From NCBI GenBank assembly GCA_017518255.1, contig JAFWVK010000038.1, positions 1-32,011 of the forward strand: 32,011 bases of DNA, read 5' to 3'. This document shows, in pieces, positions 1 to 7,541 of the stretch. Positions within the stretch are counted from its first letter, which is position 1. Every line of letters begins with the position of its first letter. Below the pieces are notes generated by a model, which had not been told where the DNA came from, did no database searches, and was given only the letters and a program-made list of their open reading frames with translations. The translations under genes were made by a program, and so were the position numbers. The stretch comes from Oscillospiraceae bacterium (GTDB taxonomy: Bacteria; Bacillota; Clostridia; Oscillospirales; Ruminococcaceae).

Positions 1-387
1 CCGCATTCTTCGTGCGGTTTATCTGAGAACGGTGCGCCTGTTTCCTCATGAAACCGCATTCGGCGCAAATCGGATGCGGGCACTGCCCGTCCGCATTCTT
101 CGTGCGGTTTATCTGCGAGCGGTGCGCCTGCTTCCTCATGAAACCGCATTCGGCGCAAATCGGATGCGGGCACTGCCCGTCCGCATTCTTCGTGCGGTTT
201 ATCTGAGAGCGGTGCGCCTGTTTCCTCATGAAACCGCATTCGGCGCAAATCGGATACGGGCACTGCCCGTCCGCATTCTTCGTGCGGTTTATCTGAAAAC
301 GGTGCAACTGTTTCCTCATATAACTGCTTTCGGCGCAAATCGGATGCGGGTACTGCCCGTCCGCATTCTTTATGAACTGTTTCCATA
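1..387. repeat. 90-bp tandem repeat array downstream of pyrG
   Basis: Four consecutive 90-base units (1-90, 91-180, 181-270, 271-360) and a broken fifth piece (361 to about 387) that runs into the pyrG stop codon. Units 1-3 differ at only a few positions; unit 4, nearest pyrG, is the most diverged. Each intact unit carries four dyads, given for unit 1: CCGCA/TGCGG at 1-17, GTTTC/GAAAC at 40-54, CCGCAT/ATGCGG at 54-79 and CGGGCA/TGCCCG at 77-89. The array probably continues left of the window. If pyrG transcription reads through, the repeats would form a hairpin-rich 3' tail. No T-tract follows the hairpins, so they are not classical terminators. A plus-strand frame stays open only because 90 is a multiple of three. 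Confidence 0.95.
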
Positions 388-1986
388 TTATTCACCCATT
401 GATGCAGAGACAAGTCCGGTAAACAGCGGATGCGGCTTGTTCGGACGGCTCTTGAATTCGGGATGATACTGCACACCGACATAAAACGGAAGTTCTGTCA
501 GTTCAACTGTCTCCACAAGTTTGCCGTCAGGCGAAGTGCCGCTGATACACAATCCCGCGGCAGTCAGCATATCACGGAAATCATTGCAGAACTCATAGCG
601 GTGACGGTGCCGCTCGGAAATTTCCGGCTGATTGTAGCAGCGCATCATCGTCGTATCCGGTGCAATCACACAGGGATAGCTGCCGAGGCGGAGCGTACCG
701 CCCTTGTCAATGCTGTCAGACTGCCCCGGCATAAAATCAATGACCTTGTGTGCGCACTCAGGCGCAAATTCACCCGAATGCGCATCGTACAGATTTGCCT
801 TGTGACGCGCAAATTCAATCACGGCAATCTGCATACCGAGACAGATGCCGAGATACGGTTTTCTGTTTTCGCGCGCATATTCCGCTGCGGCGATCATGCC
901 CTCGATTCCGCGCTGACCGAAGCCGCCGGGAATGAGAATTCCGTCCGCATTTTTCAGAATATCCGCGGCAGTTTCCCGCGTAATCTGTTCGGAATCCATC
1001 CAGTCGATCTGCACATCCGCACCGTGCGCATAGCCTGCATGATGCAGCGCCTCCGCAACCGACAGATATGCGTCATGCAGCTGCACATATTTTCCGACCA
1101 GCGCGATCGTAACCTTTCTGCGGGGCTGCCGGATCCGCCGGCAGAGCGCCTCCCATTCGGTCAGATCGGGCGGCGGCGTCTGCAAATTCAGCTCTCGGCA
1201 GACAATCTCCGAAAGATGCGCTTTTTCGAGCATCAGCGGCGCTTCATAGAGATTCGGGAGCGTCAGGTTTTCGATCACGCAGTCATCCTTGACATTGCAG
1301 AAATGCGCAATCTTTGTGAAAATACTGCTGTCCATAATCGGTTCGTCCGTCCGGAGAACAATGATATCCGGCGAAATGCCGAAGCCCTGCAATTCCTTGA
1401 CGGAATGCTGCGTGGGCTTGGATTTGTGTTCACCGGAAGCTTTGAGATACGGCACAAGCGTCACATGAATATAGAGTGTGTTTTCGCGACCGACCTCATG
1501 TCCCAATTGCCGGATTGCCTCCAGAAACGGCTGGCTTTCAATGTCGCCGGTCGTGCCGCCGATCTCCGTAATGACAACATCGGCTTTGCCTTTTTCTCCT
1601 ACGCTGTAAATAAAGCGCTTAATCTCATCGGTAACATGCGGAATAATCTGCACGGTTCTGCCGAGATACTCGCCGCGGCGCTCCTTTTGCAGCACATTCG
1701 CGTACACCTTGCCGGTCGTCAGATTGGAAAACCGGTTCAGATCCTCGTCGATAAAACGCTCATAATGTCCGAGGTCGAGGTCGGTTTCGGCACCGTCCTC
1801 GGTGACATAGACCTCGCCGTGCTGATAGGGGCTCATTGTACCGGGATCGACATTGATATACGGGTCAAGCTTCTGCGCCGCGACCTTGAGTCCGCGCGAT
1901 TTGAGCAGACGTCCGAGCGATGCCGCCGTAATGCCCTTGCCGAGCCCCGATACCACACCGCCGGTCACAAAAATATACTTCGTCAC
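388..1986 (-). CDS. pyrG: CTP synthase
   Basis: Makes CTP from UTP, ATP and glutamine in the cytoplasm, the last step of pyrimidine nucleotide synthesis. The 532-residue product has the usual family length. The N-terminal amidoligase domain shows the P-loop region VVSGLGKG at residues 11-18. The C-terminal class I glutamine amidotransferase domain shows the nucleophile elbow GICLGMQ (Cys382) and the His-Glu pair in YHPEF near the C-terminus. The start is GTG, preceded by GGAGGG about eight bases upstream. It follows gltB3 by 74 bases with no visible promoter or terminator between, so it is probably the last gene of the glutamate synthase operon; both enzymes consume glutamine amide nitrogen. 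The stop codon lies against the 90-bp repeat array. Confidence 0.97.
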   Translation of the reverse strand: MTKYIFVTGGVVSGLGKGITAASLGRLLKSRGLKVAAQKLDPYINVDPGTMSPYQHGEVYVTEDGAETDLDLGHYERFIDEDLNRFSNLTTGKVYANVLQKERRGEYLGRTVQIIPHVTDEIKRFIYSVGEKGKADVVITEIGGTTGDIESQPFLEAIRQLGHEVGRENTLYIHVTLVPYLKASGEHKSKPTQHSVKELQGFGISPDIIVLRTDEPIMDSSIFTKIAHFCNVKDDCVIENLTLPNLYEAPLMLEKAHLSEIVCRELNLQTPPPDLTEWEALCRRIRQPRRKVTIALVGKYVQLHDAYLSVAEALHHAGYAHGADVQIDWMDSEQITRETAADILKNADGILIPGGFGQRGIEGMIAAAEYARENRKPYLGICLGMQIAVIEFARHKANLYDAHSGEFAPECAHKVIDFMPGQSDSIDKGGTLRLGSYPCVIAPDTTMMRCYNQPEISERHRHRYEFCNDFRDMLTAAGLCISGTSPDGKLVETVELTELPFYVGVQYHPEFKSRPNKPHPLFTGLVSASMGE

Positions 1987-2060
1987 AAATCAGCCCTCCG
2001 TCATAGCATCAAATGATGCATCTTATTTCAAACAGGCAAACTGCCGCCTCACCTGTCCGC

Positions 2061-2783
2061 TCAGTTCGCAACATACATCTGCTTATAGGGATTGCCGCTG
2101 TCCGGCGTAACAAGCGTAAACTCCGCATTCAGAATCTCATCGGGATCGCCGCCGAAATGCAGACAGAATTCCTCGATATGCGCTCTGATTTCGGTCAGCT
2201 CCTCCGCAGAGGCAATGCGGTGATGCACTTGATGCGGGAAATGAATTCCCTCACAGTCAGAGCGCAGGAAAAGCTTGCCGCCGTGCATTCCGGTACATGG
2301 GAAATTGCTGACAATCGGGCGTTCTCCGCCGGAAAGCCCCAACACGATGATGATGCCGCCCGCCTGATATTCACCGAGAAAGCTGCCGGTCCTGCCGCCG
2401 ATCACCATGACAGGAATCTTGTCCTGATATGCTTTCATATGAATTCCCGCGCGGTATCCGGCATTCCCCTGCACGAAGATCTTGCCGCCGCGCATTGCAT
2501 AGCCTGCCGCGTCGCCGATGTTTCCGTGAACAATGATTGCACCCTCGTTCATCGTATCGCCGACTGCGTCCTGTGCGTTGCCGAAAGTCTCAATCACAGT
2601 GCCGTTGAGATACGCGCCGAGTGCATTGCCCGCAATGCCGCTGATCTTCACATATTTACCGCTTGTCCCTGCCGCAAGAAAACGCTGCCCGATACAGCCT
2701 GTCAGCGTGATCTCACTGTCAGCGGTCCGGCGCATCTGCTCATTGACCTCGGAAAATCCCATTGCCGATACATTCAGTTCCAT
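2061..2783 (-). CDS. Glutamate synthase, GltB C-terminal (GXGXG) domain protein
   Basis: A stand-alone 240-residue version of the right-handed beta-helix domain that ends classical GltB; separate genes for this domain are known in archaeal-type glutamate synthases. The protein is built of glycine-rich turns such as GNIGDAAGYAMRGGKIFVQGNAGYR and ends with a short tail. In full-length GltB this domain is structural and packs between the glutaminase and synthase parts, so it is inferred to scaffold the complex made by the upstream genes. Its ATG follows the TGA of the FAD oxidoreductase gene directly (TGAATG), consistent with translational coupling. Confidence 0.9.
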   Translation of the reverse strand: MELNVSAMGFSEVNEQMRRTADSEITLTGCIGQRFLAAGTSGKYVKISGIAGNALGAYLNGTVIETFGNAQDAVGDTMNEGAIIVHGNIGDAAGYAMRGGKIFVQGNAGYRAGIHMKAYQDKIPVMVIGGRTGSFLGEYQAGGIIIVLGLSGGERPIVSNFPCTGMHGGKLFLRSDCEGIHFPHQVHHRIASAEELTEIRAHIEEFCLHFGGDPDEILNAEFTLVTPDSGNPYKQMYVAN

Positions 2784-4022
2784 TCAGACCGCTCCTTTCA
2801 GTACCTTGTCTCTGTATGCACTGCCCATCGCCGCAAGCTGCGGTTCAATCTTCAGCCGCGCAAAATCAACCGACGAAAGCGGTGTCCGGTTCCGGATCAG
2901 CGCTGTATAAATGCCTGTCCTGTGCATATGCCCGATCAGCATAAAGCCGGTCAGTCTGTCATCCTTAACAAACAGCCGCTTGATATGGCTTTCGTCAGAT
3001 TCTTCGTACATTTCGCAGCCCTCCCGCTGAGAGCCTGCGGTATGGCAGTGCAGCCCGAAAAATCCGATGCTGTTCATCGGAATCGCGTTGTCAAAGACTG
3101 CCTGTCCGCCTGCCATATTGACACCGGCGGTATGCCCCTGCATGTACGCATTCGGCATCAGCGCCATCACCTTCACCGTATCCGACGAAATATCGTGATA
3201 CTCCGTGCAGTCTCCCGCCGCATATACATCCGCAAGAGAAGTCCTGCACGCATCATCGACAGCAATGCCGCGGCTGACACTGCCGCCGGCGTTCTTCACA
3301 AGCGCCGTATTTGCGCGCACGCCGACTGCCAGCACCAGCACATCAAAATCGACCTCTGCACCGTTCTGCATGATAACGTGATTCCCCTGAAATTCCTTTG
3401 CACTTGTGCCGAGAATGAATGAAATACCGTTTTTTTCAAGATGCTTCTGCATCAGCGCGGCGCATCTGTCGTCGAGAATGGACGACAGCACGCGCGGTGC
3501 AAGGTCGCAGACCGTGATGCTTTTCACGCGGTTATGCAGTCCCTCCGCACATTTTAATCCGATCAGTCCGGCGCCGATAATCAGCACGCGGGAATCCGGC
3601 ATGACGGCGTTTTCAAGCGCCAGTGTATCATCAATCGTCATGAAGCTGAACTTGCTCTGTACGGTATCCAGCCCCTGCATCGGCGGCACAAACGGCGAAG
3701 AACCCGTGCAGCAGCAGAGTGCATCATAAGGCAGAACCTCACCGCTGTTCAGCGTAATCTGCCGCGCATCCGCATCAATCCGATCTGCGGTTTTCCCGTA
3801 CAGCACCGTGACGCCGTGATCTTTGTAGAAGGATTCGCTGCGGTAGTTCATGCGCTGCAAATCCGTCTTCTTTTCCAGATAATACGAAATCAGCGGGCGG
3901 CAGTAAACCGGATGATTCTCTGCGGAGATGACCGTGATGCTGCCCTCGGAATCAACAGACCGGATTCCTTCAATACATCCGGCGGCAGCAACTCCGTTAC
4001 CAATGATAACATAATGCTTCAT
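2784..4022 (-). CDS. FAD/NAD(P)-dependent oxidoreductase, likely glutamate synthase electron-input subunit
   Basis: A 412-residue pyridine nucleotide-disulfide oxidoreductase-like flavoprotein. The N-terminal FAD dinucleotide fold shows IIGNGVAAAG (residues 6-15), a second nucleotide-binding fold shows LIIGAGLIGLKCAEG near residue 150, and a VYAAGDC motif for FAD ribityl contact lies near residue 270. There is no CxxxxC redox disulfide near the N-terminus, so it resembles NADH oxidase or rubredoxin reductase-type proteins rather than a disulfide reductase. Placed between the polyferredoxin and GltB C-terminal genes, it is inferred to bring electrons from NAD(P)H or exchange them with ferredoxin; the donor cannot be told from sequence. 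A GGAGG lies nine bases before the ATG. The 5' end of this gene is duplicated just upstream. Confidence 0.9.
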   Translation of the reverse strand: MKHYVIIGNGVAAAGCIEGIRSVDSEGSITVISAENHPVYCRPLISYYLEKKTDLQRMNYRSESFYKDHGVTVLYGKTADRIDADARQITLNSGEVLPYDALCCCTGSSPFVPPMQGLDTVQSKFSFMTIDDTLALENAVMPDSRVLIIGAGLIGLKCAEGLHNRVKSITVCDLAPRVLSSILDDRCAALMQKHLEKNGISFILGTSAKEFQGNHVIMQNGAEVDFDVLVLAVGVRANTALVKNAGGSVSRGIAVDDACRTSLADVYAAGDCTEYHDISSDTVKVMALMPNAYMQGHTAGVNMAGGQAVFDNAIPMNSIGFFGLHCHTAGSQREGCEMYEESDESHIKRLFVKDDRLTGFMLIGHMHRTGIYTALIRNRTPLSSVDFARLKIEPQLAAMGSAYRDKVLKGAV

Positions 4023-4117
4023 TCTTCATGACCTCCACAAATAAAGCAGGAACAGAAGGCTTCTGTCATGGATGTCGGCACTGCCGACCCGTTGCCGATG
4101 ATAACATAATGCTTCAT
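4019..4117 (-). pseudogene. Duplicated 5' fragment of the FAD oxidoreductase gene forming a 32-codon ORF
   Basis: The first ten codons repeat those of the following gene (MKHYVIIGNG) with two differences in that stretch, both synonymous (ATC/ATT and GGC/GGT). The sequence then diverges and ends at a TGA. The frame is coupled at both ends: its ATG overlaps the TGA of the polyferredoxin gene (ATGA), and its TGA overlaps the ATG of the FAD gene. The non-homologous part holds two perfect odd-centred palindromes, ACAGAAG-G-CTTCTGT (4052-4066) and GTCGGCA-C-TGCCGAC (4074-4088), and encodes a CxCxxC cluster. It is probably a duplication or insertion remnant. Whether the peptide is made or useful is unknown. 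Confidence 0.55.
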
Positions 4118-4557
4118 TCCGCTTCACCCCGTTCCTCATAGACAATCGCACCGTTCGGGCATCCCTTGACACAAGCCGGCGCACCGCATGAATTTTTCAT
4201 GCACAGCTCGCATTTCTGCGCAACGCCGCTGCCGTCCTCAATGACCGCTCCGTAAGGACATACCAGTACACAGGTCAGACAGCCGACGCATTTGCTGTGG
4301 TCAATTTCAATGACACCGTCCTTTTTGGAAAGCGCACCGGCAATGCAGCTTTTCACGCAGACCGGGTCGGTGCAGTGGCGGCAGGAAACCGCATAGGTCA
4401 CACCGTTTTCGTCCTGTTCAACCTGAATGCGCGGATAAATTGTCTTTCCGCGAAGCGCCTTGACCATATCCGTCATACCGGAATTGGCAAACGCGCAGTT
4501 GTATTCACACAAATGGCACCCAAGGCACCATTCCTCTTTGACATAGATTCTTTTCAT
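4114..4557 (-). CDS. 4Fe-4S polyferredoxin, glutamate synthase-associated
   Basis: A 147-residue iron-sulfur protein of the HycB/DmsB type. Cysteine groups are visible in order: CLGCHLCEYNC near the N-terminus, CRHCTDPVCVKSC, CVGCLTCVLVC, then CELCMKNSCGAPACVKGC near the C-terminus, enough for about four [4Fe-4S] clusters. There is no signal peptide or membrane segment, so it is cytoplasmic. Its position between the synthase and FAD subunits suggests it is the electron wire between flavin and FMN/Fe-S sites in this split glutamate synthase; that role is inferred. The start ATG lies 16 bases after the gltB2 stop, with a G-rich ribosome binding site (GGGGG). Its TGA overlaps the ATG of the duplicated micro-ORF. 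Confidence 0.9.
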   Translation of the reverse strand: MKRIYVKEEWCLGCHLCEYNCAFANSGMTDMVKALRGKTIYPRIQVEQDENGVTYAVSCRHCTDPVCVKSCIAGALSKKDGVIEIDHSKCVGCLTCVLVCPYGAVIEDGSGVAQKCELCMKNSCGAPACVKGCPNGAIVYEERGEAE

Positions 4558-4573
4558 ATTTCACGCCCCCGCT

Positions 4574-6070
4574 TTACTCGCCTGCATGAGAGATTCCGAG
4601 AATCTCAAGCTCTTTTTCGGTCAGCCCGACACCGCGCAGCATCAGTCTGTTTCCGCGCAGCGCTTCAATCGAGTTGATGCCCATGCCGCCCATAAGCTCC
4701 TTGATTTCATGCCGCCATGCGTCCATGAGGTTGATGAGCCGCTGCGAGCCGATATCCGGATTCAGGCGCTTGACGAGGTCGGGACGCTGTGTTGCAATGC
4801 CCCAGTTGCACTTGCCTGTATGGCAGCTTCGGCAGAGATGACATCCCATCGCAAGACATGCCGCCGTTGCGATATAGCACGCATCCGCGCCGAGCGCAAT
4901 CGCCTTGACCACATCCGCAGCCGAGCGCACCGAGCCGCCGCAGATAATTGACACATTGTTGCGGATACCCTCGTCGCGCAGCCGCTTATCAACCGCTGCA
5001 AGCGCCAGCTCAATCGGAATACCGACGTTATCGCGGATTCTGGTCGGTGCGGCGCCTGTTCCGCCGCGGAAGCCGTCAATCGCAATGATATCCGCACCGG
5101 AACGCGCAATGCCGCTTGCAATTGCCGCTATATTATGCACAGCCGCAACTTTGACAATCACGGGCAGGCGGTATTCCGTCGCCTCTTTCAGTGAATACAC
5201 AAGCTGCCGCAGATCTTCAATCGAATAGATATCGTGATGCGGTGCGGGCGAGATTGCGTCACTGCCTTCGGGAATCATGCGTGTCTTTGAAACATCGCCG
5301 ACCGCCTTCGTTCCGGGCAGATGTCCGCCGATGCCGGGCTTTGCGCCCTGACCCATTTTGATTTCGATTGCAGCACCCGCTTCGAGGTAGTCCTTGTGTA
5401 CGCCGAAACGGCCGGACGCAACCTGCACAATCGTGTTTTTGCCGTATTGATAGAAATCCTCATGCAGACCGCCCTCGCCGGTATTGTAGTAGATGCCGAG
5501 CGCGGAAGCAGCCCTTGCAAGCGAAGCATGTGCATTATAGCTGATCGAGCCGTAGCTCATTGCCGAGAACATCACCGGCATACTGAGCGAAAGCTGCGGC
5601 GCTAACTTTGTATCAAGCGAGCCGTCGGCATTCCTTGCAATATGCTCCGGCTTTTTTCCTAAGAATACGCGTGTTTCCATCGGTTCGCGCAGCGGGTCAA
5701 TCGGCGGGTTTGTCACCTGCGATGCATTGATGAGGATTTTATCCCAGTAAACCGGCAGCGGATTCGGGTTGCCCATCGACGAAAGCAGGACGCCGCCGGT
5801 CTCTGCCTGCCGGTAGATCTCCTTAATCGTCTGATCGGAGTAGTTTGCATTCTCGCGCAGGCGGCAGTCACTCTTGACAATTTTCAGTGCTCTGGTCGGA
5901 CATAGTGTCACGCAGCGCTGACAATTCACACATTTTGATTCATCGGAGAGCATTACCTTGCCGTCCGCGTCATACCAATGCACCTCATTGGCGCACTGCC
6001 GTTCACAGACACGGCAGCGGATGCACCGGCTGTCGTTCCGCACAACTTCAAATTCCGGATAGAAATTCAA
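4574..6070 (-). CDS. Glutamate synthase, FMN/iron-sulfur synthase domain (GltB2 type) with N-terminal ferredoxin
   Basis: Converts 2-oxoglutarate and ammonia to glutamate on FMN. The 498-residue product starts with a two-cluster ferredoxin domain (CIRCRVCERQC and CVNCQRCVTLC within the first 60 residues), followed by the TIM-barrel FMN synthase domain. A CHLCRSCHTGKCNWG motif about 90 residues from the C-terminus matches the cluster-binding loop of the family. This ferredoxin-barrel arrangement is typical of archaeal-type stand-alone synthase subunits, not of bacterial GltB of about 1500 residues. The start is TTG, chosen because AAAGGAGGG stands just upstream and the TTG overlaps the TGA of the glutaminase gene (TTGA), so the two are translationally coupled. 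Confidence 0.95.
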   Translation of the reverse strand: MNFYPEFEVVRNDSRCIRCRVCERQCANEVHWYDADGKVMLSDESKCVNCQRCVTLCPTRALKIVKSDCRLRENANYSDQTIKEIYRQAETGGVLLSSMGNPNPLPVYWDKILINASQVTNPPIDPLREPMETRVFLGKKPEHIARNADGSLDTKLAPQLSLSMPVMFSAMSYGSISYNAHASLARAASALGIYYNTGEGGLHEDFYQYGKNTIVQVASGRFGVHKDYLEAGAAIEIKMGQGAKPGIGGHLPGTKAVGDVSKTRMIPEGSDAISPAPHHDIYSIEDLRQLVYSLKEATEYRLPVIVKVAAVHNIAAIASGIARSGADIIAIDGFRGGTGAAPTRIRDNVGIPIELALAAVDKRLRDEGIRNNVSIICGGSVRSAADVVKAIALGADACYIATAACLAMGCHLCRSCHTGKCNWGIATQRPDLVKRLNPDIGSQRLINLMDAWRHEIKELMGGMGINSIEALRGNRLMLRGVGLTEKELEILGISHAGE

Positions 6071-7161
6071 AATGCTCCCTCCTTTACCCTGACGATCACC
6101 GGCTCGCCGCCCGCAGGCGACCAGATTTTCTCAATATCGGGCGCCATAACGCGGATTGCGGCTTCCTCGCTTGCAATATAGACCATATCGTTCTGCTCGC
6201 CGACAACCATTGAGCGCAGTTTCAGGCGGTCGTTCAGCGCCATGAGTCCGCCGTCAAATCCGAGAATAATCGAGAACGGACCGGTCACGAGCAGGCTCGG
6301 AAACACCGTCCGCAAATAGGTATATTTCGCTTTATCCGCCTCGGTTTTGCCCTCAATCGTGGACCAGAACGGCGCAGCGATGACTGCTGCCATTTCGTCG
6401 AGCGTCAGCCCCTGCCGCCGCAGCAGATAATCTGCGATATAGGTGATGACCTCGGTATCCGTCTGCAAGGTACATTTGTACCCGTACATTTCAATAAACC
6501 GGCGGTTTGCGTCATAGGACGAAATCTCACCGTTGTGAACAATCGAATAATCAAGCAGACAGAACGGATGCGCGCCGCCCCACCAGCCGGGGGTATTGGT
6601 CGGATATCTGCCGTGTGCCGTCCAGCAGTATGCCTCGTACTCCTCAAGCCGGTAGTATCTGCCGACATCCTCCGGAAAACCGACCGCCTTGAACGCGCCC
6701 ATATTCTTTCCGCAGGAGAACACATAGCTGCCGTCCAGCTGCGCATTGATGCGGTTGACGACACGCACGACAAGTTCTTTTTCGTCGATCTGCAAATGGC
6801 GCAGCACAGACTGCATCGGCGAAACAAACACGCGCCGGATAATCGGTTCATCTGTAATCTGCGGTATTTTGCGCACCTTGATATGCTCATCCTGCACGAT
6901 CTCAAAATACTCTTTGAGCAGCGTCATGCACTCGCTCTGTGCGCTGCGGCTGCTGAAGAAAATATGCAGCGCATAGAAATCGCGGTATTCAGGATAAATG
7001 CCGTATGCAGCAAAACCTCCTCCCAGACCGTTGGAGCGGTCGTGCATCGGAATCATGCTCTGAATGATGCTTTCTCCGTTCATACGTCTGCCGTCGCGGG
7101 AAATCATCGCTGAGACAGCGCAGCCTGACGGAATGCGAACCTGACCTTCCAGTGGGCTCAT
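6067..7161 (-). CDS. Glutamate synthase glutaminase subunit (class II amidotransferase, GltB1 type)
   Basis: Releases ammonia from glutamine for the synthase subunit. Class II (Ntn) amidotransferase signatures are visible: GRYPTNTPGW near residue 184, HNGEI at 209-213 and TDTE near 236. The likely nucleophile is Cys14 in SGCAVSAM, so a 13-residue propeptide would have to be removed, as in other GltB proteins. The start at 7161 is chosen because AGGAGGAATTGAG precedes this ATG; the frame extends 57 codons further upstream, but through the leader hairpin, so that extension is rejected. The product has 364 residues. It is the first gene of the operon, behind a strong promoter (7321-7349) and a structured leader. 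Confidence 0.93.
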   Translation of the reverse strand: MSPLEGQVRIPSGCAVSAMISRDGRRMNGESIIQSMIPMHDRSNGLGGGFAAYGIYPEYRDFYALHIFFSSRSAQSECMTLLKEYFEIVQDEHIKVRKIPQITDEPIIRRVFVSPMQSVLRHLQIDEKELVVRVVNRINAQLDGSYVFSCGKNMGAFKAVGFPEDVGRYYRLEEYEAYCWTAHGRYPTNTPGWWGGAHPFCLLDYSIVHNGEISSYDANRRFIEMYGYKCTLQTDTEVITYIADYLLRRQGLTLDEMAAVIAAPFWSTIEGKTEADKAKYTYLRTVFPSLLVTGPFSIILGFDGGLMALNDRLKLRSMVVGEQNDMVYIASEEAAIRVMAPDIEKIWSPAGGEPVIVRVKEGAF

Positions 7162-7222
7162 CTCAATTCCTCCTGTTTGATGTAATTGCAAACGAAATAT
7201 AAATCGTGAAACGGAAACAAAC

Positions 7223-7302
7223 GCCTGCGAACAGGCTCTCTGCAAACAAATAAGGCGCCCATTTGAAGACACGGATCCCGTGTACTTCAAATGAACGCCT
7301 TT
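7223..7302 (-). promoter_or_regulatory. Structured leader of the glutamate synthase operon, candidate attenuator
   Basis: Between the promoter and the gltB1 ribosome binding site lies a long hairpin (7252-7302). It has an outer AAGGCG/CGCCTT, a middle ATTTGAAG/CTTCAAAT and an inner ACACGG/CCGTGT helix with small internal loops. In the transcript it is followed by TTATTTGTTTG, which resembles a weak terminator tail. Downstream is a second hairpin, GCCTG-UUCG-CAGGC (7223-7236). A stem-loop plus U-rich tract placed before the first gene suggests transcription attenuation; no matching antiterminator helix or known riboswitch was recognised. Confidence 0.6.
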
Positions 7303-7320
7303 GTTCATCTCATTGTCGAT

Positions 7321-7349
7321 ATTATAGCACATTGTGAAAGTTTTGTCAA
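7321..7349 (-). promoter_or_regulatory. Promoter of the glutamate synthase operon
   Basis: Read on the minus strand: TTGACA (-35, 7344-7349), a 17-base spacer, and TATAAT (-10, 7321-7326), a perfect sigma-A consensus with TG one base upstream of the -10. The spacer is almost the same as that of the amt promoter at 9478-9506. The predicted transcript start near 7314 leaves a leader of about 150 bases. Confidence 0.85.
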
Positions 7350-7440
7350 TATGCAGTACTCAGTTTCCCCCCTTCTGCATTCGATTTCAGCAGCACAGCC
7401 AGAAACATTCCAATGCTCGCAAAAGAAAACTGTTGTTTTT

Positions 7441-7500
7441 TACAAAGGGGGGGAACACGACAAGGGCACAGTTCTGAGACTGTGCCCCTGCCGCTTTGTA
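7441..7500 (-). terminator. Hairpin after the amt gene, probable terminator
   Basis: A perfect nine-pair stem GGGCACAGT/ACTGTGCCC (7464-7472 with 7479-7487) and a six-base loop lies 55 bases past the amt stop. An outer helix TACAAAG/CTTTGTA (7441-7447 with 7494-7500) encloses it and a run of seven G. No strong U-tract follows the inner stem, so termination may be partial. The hairpin separates amt from the glutamate synthase promoter. Confidence 0.55.
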
Positions 7501-7541
7501 AGGAAATGAGATGTAAGAAGTTGTCAGATTAAAGAGCGCGT

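Noticed and set aside
1..387. CRISPR array
   Set aside because: The whole 90-base unit repeats, with no variable spacers between short repeats and no cas genes.
32..466. A 144-residue plus-strand frame made of 30-residue repeats
   Set aside because: It exists because the DNA repeat period is divisible by three, has no ribosome binding site, and runs into the antisense of pyrG.
430..3422. Long plus-strand frames (528 and 469 codons) opposite pyrG and the gltB genes
   Set aside because: They are antisense shadows of well-recognised genes in GC-biased codons and match no family.
7162..7332. 57-codon N-terminal extension of the glutaminase subunit
   Set aside because: It would translate through the leader hairpin from a start without a ribosome binding site; a strong site precedes 7161.
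7327..7349. GlnR/TnrA operator in the nitrogen promoters
   Set aside because: TGTNA-N7-TNACA is not matched on either strand; the resemblance is limited to TGTGA and TGTCA.
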